Shown here piece after piece: positions 15,001 to 24,300 of a stretch of 64,000 nucleotides of DNA. Source of the stretch: Lingula anatina. Its lineage: Eukaryota; Brachiopoda; Lingulata; Lingulida; Lingulidae. Each line of letters opens with the position of its first letter. The stretch's first letter is position 1. Location: positions 215,597-279,596 of the forward strand of contig NW_019774469.1 in the NCBI RefSeq assembly GCF_001039355.2. The letters are read 5' to 3'. A program made the position numbers and the translations under genes. The notes beneath the pieces are model-generated. The model made no database searches. It saw only the letters and a program-made list of their open reading frames with translations, and was not told where the DNA came from.

Positions 15001-17958
15001 TTGAGTCATTTTTCATTTGGCCAGATGATTTAGTCCTGAGTATGATAATATGCAAATGTTCCTTATATTTAAACCAAAGCAAAATCATCTTAAGCATCTG
15101 ACAAGACACATTTGTTAACTTTTGCTGAGAATACAGGAAAATGTTGAAATTTGTGAGTGAAATAGGACTCTGATCAATCCAGTAAACAGAACCATTTCTC
15201 TTCTGGGCCTATATTAAAAAAAAAATATATATATATGCCAAATATGAGCAAAACACGTAAGGGCTAATTCCCAATGAAAATATCATTATATGTTTATAGA
15301 TCCAATCTGAAGGGACCCTGGCTGATTGCAATCAGGTTGCCAGATTAACAGGCCTCCTCTTGTTTCCAACATACTCGTATAATCACAATGTGTTAATCGA
15401 ATTACATTCAGTAATAGTCCCCTTGAATATCTGTAGACATAGAAAGATAGTATTCATTGGGAATGAACCCTAAAACAGTATGGTTTATAAGTATCTTTAC
15501 TGTGCATTGGAATACTTCTCTGCACCAAACTGGCAGAGAAATATCCCGGACAAGGAGTGTTTTTTTTTTTTTTAGTTCTTCCACTGTCACAACTGTGATT
15601 GATATCAGTGAATTTAATTCATTTTTATATAATTATAAAAGACAATGATCTTATTTCAATCTGTGAACTTGAGATCTGATAAAGCCCCATTTTGACAGGT
15701 GACATCATCAACAATTTCTGACCAATCAGACGACAACAATGGCGGCTGACAGCAGCTGGGTCAATAGCTACATACAGTGTATCTATCAATACGACTTATA
15801 TGTATCACTCCAGGTGCCCATCATCAACTGGATTAGCCAAATATTGTTGAAGATATACATACTTTTCTAGTCAATATCATCTTTCAATTGTCTGTAAAAC
15901 AAAATTTACCACCTACATTCAGAATCTAAGATTCTGTATGACATTGGTGTAAATTGTAGAGTTATCACAGTATTGCCAATTTAATTGTCCCCATAAAGAT
16001 AACCTTGCTTTTATCTGTCCCACTCCGACCTCTGATACTACACACAATCAGTACGTGATCCAGTCCAGTCAGGGTGAAAGTGCTATGGGTTAATAATCCT
16101 ATACACAGCATCCCGATAACACTCAGCCTTATGTAATGGCTTAAGTATTATTTAAACAATTATCGTCAATTCTTTAAAGAAAGATATTTTTCTTCAATCA
16201 AAAGCCACACTGTTATACTGAACTTGTTGTTTATCTCAATGTTTATCTAGAGGCTGTCCAGGGAAATATTCTCTATTCAGGATATTTTATTCCACCTCTA
16301 CCAAGGTAGGGTCTAAGAGGATGACTCCATCATTTTATTAAAGATCCCCCCCAAGCCTCCCAAAAGGGGAATGCTGATATCTTTGATTTTGCCCAAGAAA
16401 ATTTGTTTTTTTTTAAGTCAAATATTTCAAGTTATTATTGATGTTAAAGTTAAAATAAGAAAAAAAGACAACAGACTTGCAGTCAGTCACTTCACATAAT
16501 AAGAGAAGTCACTGAGGTCCGAACATAATTCAGTTAATTTCTCAAAATACTTTATTTCAATAACTTAATAACATGCTTTGATTTCATATAAAAAAGCTAT
16601 ACACATGGTAACACATATCAAAGAATTTGCATAATCAATAAAATGCCATTTTATTTTTTACTGAGGTGCCTCATATCTGAGCTAAAAGGATTGATTCAAC
16701 AAATTCAGTATGCAAGGTCATTTTTGTTTACTTTTTATGCACTGAGGTCACAGTGACCCAGACATATTACCCAGGCACAACAAGAGCCCTCGCCAACCAG
16801 TTAATAGAAAGCACGTGTCCAGCCCAATGGTCAATGATGTGTATCTAAAAGATCAGGTGACTAGCTGACCAGTGAGAGCAAATATTAACAAGTCGTTTAC
16901 AGGGAGGTATTTGACCAAAAGGTGCTCATTCCCATTTGATTAGACCCTTCCCATATTTTATTATTCAACACACACCTGTCTCTACATGTACCTTCAAATA
17001 TAAATATAGTACAGCTCATTTTGGAAGTATTGTTAATCATTATCTCTATAGCTTTTCTCAATAATCAATTCACATTGATACCTAAATTACCAAATAAAAT
17101 AACACACACACACACACACACAAATAAATAAATAAATAAATAAAAACTCCTTCTGCCAAAAAAAGTAAGAAAATGGAATATTGGTACAACCAAAATAGTA
17201 CAACAAAATCAAACGAAAAATGGAAAAACACTTAAATAAAATTATTAACAGCTTAAAAATTAAAGAAATCTTTGGGACCCAAAAGCTTAGATCTCAATCA
17301 ATATAAAGACTATTCCTTTTGGGTGTTTCAAAATGTAGCATAGTATTTGTCAACTTATCAATAAACAGAAATAAATCCACATTAACTTTTCAAATATTAA
17401 TAAAGAAACAGAAAGATAAATAAATGAACAATAAAAAAAGAAAGAAAACAAAAAGAAAAAACAAACAAAAATAATAATGAGCAGTAATTAGCTACAGGAG
17501 TAATAAGAAGCTACATAATACTTTTATATGTTCTGGTCACACCTAGACAAGAATGGTAGACCACTAGATAACAGACCCCCCCCCCTTCCCCCCATCAGCT
17601 TGTGCAGGTGGCATACTAACCCCATAGTACAATTAAAATTGAAACTCAACTCTCCCTGACCTGTACTATGTTACTATAATGACAGTAGGGATCCAGAAGA
17701 TTCAGTACTAGGCTAAACCATCCCTGTCACACCGGCAGTAAGCGGGTCCAGAAACTGACCAAACAAACGGCCTAAATATGAGTTTAAGCTTTACTGTTTT
17801 TTACCTCTAGGTACCCGACCTAATCCGCGACATGTCGGACAAGAAACGCTCTCTCCCATCAGCTCTTCATATCTGTGGCTGTGGTTTCTGTCTGCTACAG
17901 GACTGTCCAGGAAACCTTCATTTACGGCGTGTACAATAGGCATGAGATCGCCAGACAT
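1799..17958 (-). CDS. TMEM106: TMEM106 family lysosomal transmembrane protein (six exons)
   Basis: The family comprises single-pass type II membrane proteins of late endosomes/lysosomes. Exons in transcript order: 17805-17958, 4890-4953, 4267-4438, 3737-3936, 3123-3176, 1799-1913. All junctions are GT-AG and the phases fit, giving 252 aa, the usual size. Diagnostic stretches are SCPTCRGLGRVPR (residues 39-51, with the family CxxC), LVALIPVNDKRLKPRRT just before the membrane segment, one hydrophobic helix at about 74-96 followed by FLVPR, several N-x-S/T sites in the lumenal domain, a YCC..VHTF.M.FQ stretch, and YLGHTEE...YQNVDC at the end. A Tc1-like element lies in the last intron, and intron 1 (about 12.9 kb as assembled) contains a CUT-homeobox gene. 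I chose the start at 17958; an in-frame upstream start near 18003 is possible. Identification is by recognition of the family, not by a search. Confidence 0.93.
1949..1949. other. single undetermined base in A/T tract
   Basis: An isolated N within A/T low-complexity sequence just outside the last TMEM106 exon. Each of the other three single Ns in the window (11732, 24704, 51685) marks a join between overlapping sequences. No duplication is visible here, so this one may be an ordinary low-complexity gap. Confidence 0.6.
2145..3050. mobile_element. Tc1/mariner-type DNA transposon, internally deleted
   Basis: Near-perfect terminal inverted repeats: TACTGACCAAAACTTCCAAC at the left (from 2147) and its imperfect complement at the right (to 3048). 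Both are bordered by TA, the target duplication expected of Tc1/mariner. Inside, on minus (2364-2783), is a reading frame that joins the helix-turn-helix start of a Tc1-like transposase (REQAVGMLIGGMSQRQVARN) to its C-terminal end (LKEEWDSITQTEIWQLIDSM). The central catalytic DDE part is missing, so the element is non-autonomous. It sits in the last intron of TMEM106. Confidence 0.85.
3515..3660. repeat. 26-bp minisatellite (GGTACAG... unit)
   Basis: About five imperfect copies of a 26-bp unit that starts GGTACAGTATACTGGTAC. The clearest copies start at 3568, 3594 and 3620. It lies in the TMEM106 intron between the exons at 3123 and 3737. Long open frames on minus are a by-product of the periodicity. 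Confidence 0.8.
5209..5322. repeat. 114-bp near-perfect palindrome with TC/TA/GA core
   Basis: Arms reading TCTTTGATGGGAAAACTAAT at the left and its exact complement at the right flank a (TC)n(TA)n(GA)n core. The whole 114 bp can fold into one hairpin. The second assembly copy carries the same structure at 11907-12024 with different core lengths, as expected for a slippage-prone palindrome. A stretch of A and TA repeats precedes it. Confidence 0.9.
5861..5918. repeat. Poly-A tract (58 A)
   Basis: Uninterrupted A run in the TMEM106 intron. The second copy of the block has only about 17 A at 12567-12583, so the tract is length-polymorphic. Poly-lysine and poly-phenylalanine frames across it are not genes. 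Confidence 0.9.
6875..8499 (-). CDS. Divergent CUT-class homeobox gene, last two exons (copy 1)
   Basis: Exons 8036-8499 and 6875-7081 join GAG|GAT at a GTGAGG donor and a plain AG acceptor, phase 0. The first exon is acidic and Pro/Lys-rich, then encodes a single CUT domain: KVSQEVFAAVALGRTQGLLS, followed by ...EEFLRRPPRERQRLY. The second encodes a homeodomain-like module, FKKRTMISAHANAV...LNLDRDVIEKFFKNERKKK, then stop. Position 48 is F rather than W, as in ONECUT and SATB proteins; position 50 is K and N51 is kept. CUT plus homeodomain implies a nuclear DNA-binding regulator. The first visible exon begins in phase 1, so at least one 5' exon is missing; I found none in the intron. The gene lies inside TMEM106 intron 1 on the same strand. 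It could be an atypical lineage-specific CUT gene; assignment to CUX, ONECUT or COMPASS is not possible by eye. Confidence 0.85.
7268..7700. mobile_element. TTAA-flanked insertion, piggyBac-type MITE, present in one haplotype only
   Basis: Copy 1 of the duplicated block reads CTCTGGC-TTAA-[425 bp]-TTAA-GTAACAAGAG. Copy 2 (13921-13941) reads CTCTGGC-TTAA-GTAACAAGAG. This is a filled/empty site pair with an exact TTAA duplication, the hallmark of piggyBac transposition. The ends are weakly inverted (AGGTACATACGAA at the left; AAGATGCATACAAA as the complement of the right). No transposase frame lies inside, so the element is non-autonomous. Confidence 0.85.
9330..9397. repeat. Tandem duplication of about 34 bp, haplotype specific
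   Basis: The T-run followed by TAGTTCTTCCACTGTCACAA occurs twice in tandem here. The homologous place in the second copy of the block (about 15560-15597) has it once. A small allelic tandem duplication in intron sequence. Confidence 0.75.
9484..9552. promoter_or_regulatory. Promoter-like cluster (CRE-like, CCAAT box, ATGGCGGC)
   Basis: Within 60 bp are TGACATCATC (CRE-like), ACCAATCAG (a strong NF-Y CCAAT box) and CAATGGCGGC (YY1-like). The cluster is conserved in the second block copy (15679-15750). It lies about 1 kb upstream of the CUT exon in that gene's orientation and could be its promoter. Motif recognition only; no transcript evidence. Confidence 0.35.
11732..11732. other. Single N marking an assembly join
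   Basis: Preceded by a poly-C tract and followed immediately by sequence identical to 5055 onward. It marks the end of one contig and the start of an overlapping one, probably the other allele. Confidence 0.85.
11907..12024. repeat. 118-bp palindrome, allele of 5209-5322
   Basis: Same arms as the first copy, with a longer TA core and shorter TC run. The flanking poly-A and TA tracts also differ in length. Confidence 0.9.
13536..14736 (-). CDS. Divergent CUT-class homeobox gene, last two exons (copy 2)
   Basis: Exons 14273-14736 and 13536-13742 are intact counterparts of the exons at 8036-8499 and 6875-7081. The homeodomain exon is identical at protein level and the CUT exon differs by about one residue (P to Q in the N-terminal linker), while flanking intron sequence differs by several percent and indels. 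Such conservation points to a functional protein. Most likely this is the second allele of one gene rather than a paralogue. Confidence 0.83.
17591..17804. other. TMEM106 intron 1, promoter-proximal part
   Basis: Single-copy sequence between the duplicated block and TMEM106 exon 1. Nothing besides the splice donor (GTAAAA on minus at 17804) is recognisable. Confidence 0.5.
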
Positions 17959-18003
17959 AATGCAAACAGGTGTCCGATTTCTATGGCACCATAGCACTAA
18001 CAT

Positions 18004-18396
18004 TTATTATCTGGGAGTCACGACCCGGTCACGAGGAAAACGATGGCCGAAACAAACAAGTCATTTGCAAGACGTAAAGTCGTTCTTTTCCCTGGTAGAC
18101 TTTTGACAATTTTTAAGCTATTTTAACAACAAAAACAAATTTTCGTGTACTTTCGTGTAGTAAAATTATTCATCTACAACAGAAATATATTTAAGGGATA
18201 TTATGGACGATTAATTTCGTAAATATCTGTAAGATTAAACCGACTTTACGATGCGCGGCTGCTAATCAAAATAAACCACAGTACTGCTCGTTTGTGGTCT
18301 CAAATCAAGATGGCAAAATAAGTTGTGCAAACTAAACATTTTAATGCATGACAAGCGACACATTGACTACCAAGAGATTTCTAGTTGTTATTCATT
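18004..18396. promoter_or_regulatory. Bidirectional promoter between TMEM106 and LANCL
   Basis: The TMEM106 start (minus, 17958) and LANCL start (plus, 18397) are 438 bp apart, head to head, so both must be driven from here. The interval is richer in CG dinucleotides than its surroundings and contains CAAGATGGCA at about 18306 (YY1-like) and another ATGGCCG at 18043. No TATA box at a convincing distance from either start was noted. The exact 5' ends are unknown. Confidence 0.7.
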
Positions 18397-21300
18397 ATGG
18401 GTAGTAGGGAGTTTGTAAATGAATTCCCCGAATACAAAGGCGAAAAATTACTTGAGACAGACGGCACGGTAAGTTGATTGATCATTTGAAACTTGACAAA
18501 GCCAAAGAAAGTCAAAGCGCAGTTGGCGTGCTATCATAAAAGTGCCATTTTTACCTGCAGCTACTCCTCAGAATGGCTTAAGGGGTTCACAAGTTTACAA
18601 ATTGCACACTGCCATTTGTTCTGAAATGTACCACGTACATGTATACATGTAGTAGTAATGCAAATAATGGCACACACTGTAATTTTAAAACTCAGAAAAC
18701 TTGAATGTGATACATGTAATTACATACCCAGTTTAGTTCATTATACAGAGGGATCTCAGTGTAGTAGTGTATCATAGCTACATTACAGTATGTGCAGAAG
18801 GCTTCAGTTGGTCCCAAGCCTTTCCTTTGATATATGTTATGTGCAGACAAAGTCAGAAGGCTTCAGTTGGTCCCAAGCCTTTCCTTTGATATATGTTATG
18901 TGCAGACAAAGTCAGAAGGCTTCAGTTGGTCCCAAGCCTTTCCTTTGATATATGTTATGTGCAGACAAAGTCAGAAGGCTTCAGTTGGTCCCAAGCCTTT
19001 CCTTTGATATATGTTATGTGCAGACAAAGTCAGAAGGCTTCAGTTGGTCCCAAGCCTTTCCTTTGATATATGTTATGTGCAGACAAAGTCAGAAGGCTTC
19101 AGTTGGTCCCAAGCCTTTCCTTTGATATATGTTATGTGCAGACAAAGTCAGAAGGCTTCAGTTGGTCCCAAGCCTTTCCTTTGATATATGTTATGTGCAG
19201 ACAAAGTCAGAAGGCTTCAGTTGGTCCCAAGCCTTTCCTTTGATATATGTTATGTGCAGACAAAGTCAGAAGGCTTCAGTTGGTCCCAAGCCTTTCCTTT
19301 GATATATGTTATGTGCAGACAAAGTCAGAAGGCTTCAGTTGGTCCCAAGCCTTTCCTTTGATATATGTTATGTGCAGACAAAGTCAGAAGGCTTCAGTTG
19401 GTCCCAAGCCTTTCCTTTGATATATGTTATGTGCAGACAAAGTCAGAAGGCTTCAGTTGGTCCCAAGCCTTTCCTTTGATATATGTTATGTGCAGACAAA
19501 GTCAGAAGGCTTCAGTTGGTCCCAAGCCTTACCTTTGATATGTTCTGGTCCTGAGCACACAATCAGGTGTGGATCCATGATGGTGAAATTCCCTCGGTCC
19601 ATCTGCTCTCTCAGCCAGCGCAGGTGGCAGTCGCAGATCCACGGATTGAATTCTAAGAAGACCTCAGACAGTTTGGGGTTGGTCACCTTGCTGATGGAGC
19701 CTTCTTCTAGTGTGGAGAACTTGTTGTCTTGTAGCCACAGGGAGCTAAGTGCTTTCATGGGAAGCAATCCCCCTGCCTCCATACTCCGTATCTTGTTGCC
19801 ATAGACATACAGTTCCCATAATGTTGTCAGTCCTTGGAAAGTCTTGTTTGTTATCCCATTGCTAATGTTGCATTCATTCAAATCAAGGATCTGGAGATTT
19901 CCCAAGCCTGAGAAGGCATAATCCTCGATGGTTGTAAGACTGCTGCATTGCCAGATTTCCAGGGTTTGAAGCTGGGTTAGGTTTTCAAAGACTCTGGCTG
20001 GGACAGTTGTAATTGGGTTTCCAACAAAATCAAGGTGTTCAATTCTGAGAGGATACATCTCTGCCCCTTTTGGGATTTCTTTGAGCTGATTAAATCTAGA
20101 AAAAATGTATATGTAAGATTTTTTTTTCATTTTATTTCCCTTTATGTAAAACCTTGATAATAAAGAAGGGAAGATCATTCTTTTATAAAGCCACAAAGAA
20201 CCGGCACTCATTTTTAAATGATCAGTTTCCTTCTGTTCCGAAAGACCCAGAAGACGGTCTCAATCCTTTCCTGCTAGTGGTTGTTGTAGTGATTAATGTA
20301 AAAAGTTTGTTCCTAATAGTAATTGCACCACAAGGACTCACCTTAGACTCAGAATACTGAGCATCTGATTTCCCCAGAACAGTCCCTCAGGTACACAAAG
20401 TATCTGGTTAAAACTGATGTACAGCACCTGGAGCCTGGAGAGAGGTTTGAACACCCCACCTGGGAGCTCAGTGATCTGGTTATTTGACAGATCCAGGTGT
20501 TCTAGGAGAGGTGTTCCCAGGAATGACTCATTTCTCAGAGTCCTCACCCCACACTGTATCAGGTAGAGGTACGTAAGGGAGTGGGGTAGGTAAGGGGGCA
20601 CCTCGGGGAGGTTGGACCCCATGAGGTCCAGTGTGGTCAGCGTGGGGTTCTTTGTCTTGAAGGTGGAGACATGGAAACTGCTTAAGTTTAGGTAGTTCCC
20701 ACTGAGACCTATCTCCTGTAGGAAATGGGAAAGAAGCCAGGTATTAAAGATTGATGGTGATATAGTTATTAATCATAACTGTTGTGTGGGGTGTTGGCAA
20801 TTTTAATGTCACATTATGTGTAACATTGTCACAGTATTAAATGTGGCATTTTGGTAGATGAAATGTCGTTAAATGTGTTGTTTTTGTCATTGTGTTAGAT
20901 GTGACAATGTGTTGTCATTGTGTTAGATGTGACATTGTGAAAAGCATGGTAGTCTGAGGAGCCAATATCATGCATTGTTCACCTGGAGCTGAAATAGATC
21001 ACTGAAGGCCATATCAGGTAGGTCTACCAGGTTGTTGTTGGCTAACTCCAGCTGAGTTGTGTTGGGTGGAATACCTGATGGAATCTGCTCAAGTCCCTCA
21101 CGGCTGCAGTTTGTCATACCTGTGTGGAAGTCACACCTGCACACCTGTGGACACTGGACACCATGTACAGGTACAGCATACCCTGGTCTCTGTCTTATAT
21201 GTGTGCCTCCAGTTTGGTCTGGCGTGGCTTCAGAAAATTTTAAAACAGACTCTGCTGCTTTCCCAATCAATTCTCCATCTTTACCAGTAGGTGTTCTATG

Positions 21301-24300
21301 GTGGTGAGAAAATGTCGGTTTTAAATTTTTTTGATGGTGTTGAGGTTTCTCACTGAAAAGGACTCCATATTTGTACTTTGGCACAGTACTTGCTGAGTTT
21401 CCAACAGTGTGGATGAATTGCGGATAGAATTTTGGTTCTGGTTTAGGATTCCTATCTTGTCTCCAGTCTCCCCTTGTATCAGGTAGTGGGTTAACTGCCA
21501 ATGCTGGCAATATCATCATTAACAATAATGTTGATACTGCTGCTGTTGCCATGTTGTTACTTAATTGTCACAAGTTATGTGTTGTTAGGTTCCAAGTATC
21601 TGTAGGTAGAAATCAAAGTTCAAGGATTGTTAACGTGTTTTATGTGGGAGTAGTGAGAACTTGTTTAGAGACATCAGCCACAAACACATGCACACCCACC
21701 AACAAGCATGCACACTATATGCACACACCCCCTTCCACACACACACACACAAACAATACACACACACACACACATGCACACACACACACACGTCACACGT
21801 AAATGCACCTATGCACACGCTCTCACACGTATTTATACTAACCTGTTGTTACTTTTGAATATAAAATGTTAGTGTGTTGAACAACAGTCCTATACCTAAT
21901 ACCTTTATATATTAAGTAATTAGCATGAAAATTAATGCCATTGCTGCAGTAAAAATGAGAGATGTTACTAGTAACTATACTGAATTGGCATTCTATAAAA
22001 AGTAGTTTACCTCGTAATTAAAGTCTGCAGTGTTGAGCCACAGCAATCCAGACTACTATGAAACAAATGTTTAGTTTAAATATTTGGGTCTTGTGACTTG
22101 GATTTGTTGATAATTAAGCTGTTAACCTAAGTGTACTGTGTGTGAATTGTGTATAGTTTGTGTGTCAGCTGATTAGACAGTCAAGGCGAGAGATAATTTA
22201 ACCAGTGTTGATTCTGTGTCAGGTCAACTGGGTTATTGAAAAATTATTTGCCATCAAGGCCACATTTCTTTTGTCATTAAATTTCAGATTTGTTTAAATC
22301 TTTTTAGTAGAAGCATACGTGGTAATTAAAATGAAGACCTTAATTCACTACTTCAGTTAGAGAAGGGGTACAAGCAGAGGCTGCTGGCAGAGGTGGAACG
22401 ACAACTGAACAGGCTGACTACAGGCCTACAAGACACTGATGACAGGGACTATAGTGTGTATACTGGAATTACAGGTGACTACATACCTCAATTTAACATC
22501 ATTGACCTGTTATTGAATATTTTTGGTATTGCTAGTACTAGTACTTATATTTGTCTATATTTGAGGTCATTGACCTTTGGTTTGTTAAATTAATCAGAAT
22601 CTTTCTACTGGTAAATATAACATGGCTTGTCATTTTACTTCTCATGTCATTTGATATTAAGAATAGATTTTTAGCATGCATTTCTAATTAAATGAATATG
22701 GTAGTAGAAAGAAAACATAAATATAACTTTCTTTTTATTATTCATGCAAATAAATATGTGTAGTTCCCAGTTCAGTGAAGTACAATGGGCTACAGTACAT
22801 TAATTAAATCACAGTATACCAGGATAAAATTTAAAATGCTTACTTAGCCTTGCTCTCATCTGATTTGATTTATCCATTGTTATTTGTTAACAAAAATACT
22901 AGTAAGAGTAATAGTTTTGAATTAGGATACAAGTAAGGAGCATTTTTTAACCCTGTTCTGACCTCTGTATCCAGGCATTGCTTACCTGCATTATCACCTG
23001 TGGAATGTTGTGGATGGCCGCCAGAGCACCTCCCACCTCCACGCTGCACTGCAACACACTGAAAGAGCTCTTCGCCATCTGAAGGGAAGAAAGCTATCCT
23101 TCCTGTGCGGCGATGCGGGTCCCCTGGCCCTTGGCGCGGTGCTGTATGAGCATGCTGGGAAGAGAGACAAGAGCCGAGACTGTGTAAAGAGGTGATGGTT
23201 TGGTACCACACCAGTTAATTTACTGAATTAACTATTCTAGATAATTAATTTTATTTTAGACAACCCGATAGCTTAATTAAATTTTCTGTCTTCTGTCTTC
23301 ACTTAGTATGTGTATAACAAGAACAGCCCCCTACCCCCTCCATCCCCCTGACTTTAAGGTTTAACCCAGTATGCATCATGGATACCAATACTCCATATAT
23401 GTGTTGTAATTCTTTGATTTACCTGCTTCATTTGTAATTAACAAAATTGTTTGACATGTAGATGTTTCATCATAATATATACATTGCATAATTGTTCAAT
23501 TATTTGATGTAACAGGTTGGTGTCGCTACAGAAACACAGAGATCCCTGCTGAGGTTCTGTACTGCAGAGCATGTACCGTAGAAGTTCACCTTATATTTCT
23601 CCCTTATGTTATGTTTCAGGTTGGTGTCCCTACATAAAGATGTGTGCAGAGACCCAGAGATCCCAGATGAGATTCTGTTTGGCAGAGCAGGTTACCTGTT
23701 TGCACTGTTATTTGTACAGAGGAATATTGACCACAGTGAGATAGATACAGTTGTCATAGAAAGGGTATGCCTGCAGCATTTAAAAAAATCTTTTTGGATT
23801 TTGTTTATATCGATGATTTCTCTCTTTGGCTTTAAGTTCTTCAGATGCTTTTCAATTGTCTTTATGAGTTGAGAATGTCCATACCAAATTACAAGTGGAA
23901 AATTCACACACTCTGATTATTTGAATATGAAATGTTTTTCTTCATTCTTCATAAAATCATTCAAAAGTGAAATGTTTTTTTTGTACAATTACCTTTAAAA
24001 GTTGCTGAAAAACAATGCTACAAAATATACATTCTAAATTAATGGATAAAGTAGACTTAGGTCTAATTTTGTTGAAGTGCTTTAAATTTAAAGAAAGCTG
24101 AGCAAAAGTAGAGAAAATTTTTCAGCCAAAAGGCAACAACTTAGGATATTTTGACTAAGACTCTACACTATTTCTCCTTGCTGGTGGTACATGTTCAGGA
24201 GGTGACTCCGCCTCTCTGATCCTCTAATTCTTTTCCATATCACCAGGTAATCAAGGCAATAATAGACTCTGGGAGGAGTTTGTCATCAGAGGAGAGGTCT

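Larger units (their letters stand above)
11733..17590. repeat. Second copy of the duplicated block (probable haplotype 2)
   Basis: Near-identical to 5055-11731 in the same order. It lacks the 425-bp TTAA insertion, a stretch corresponding to about 10125-10340, and about 160 bp corresponding to 11050-11230. After the poly-C tract (about 17574) it runs without a break into the intron next to TMEM106 exon 1, so this copy is the one physically linked to the promoter. Confidence 0.85.

Noticed and set aside
15408-15590. Minus-strand frame with SLPVWC as a possible COMPASS/SATB N-terminal domain
   Set aside because: The resemblance is limited to a few residues, the frame depends on T-run length and there is no ATG or convincing splice pair.
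18043-18123. Short plus-strand frame MAETNKSFARRK in the bidirectional promoter as the LANCL start
   Set aside because: It ends at a stop before the conserved first LANCL exon at 18397, which has its own ATG and a good donor. At most it is an upstream open frame.
18791-19548. CRISPR-like array
   Set aside because: Units are head-to-tail with no variable spacers, and the genome is animal. It is a minisatellite derived from coding sequence.
21551-21858. Cys/His/Thr-rich open frames
   Set aside because: Translation of the CA microsatellite.
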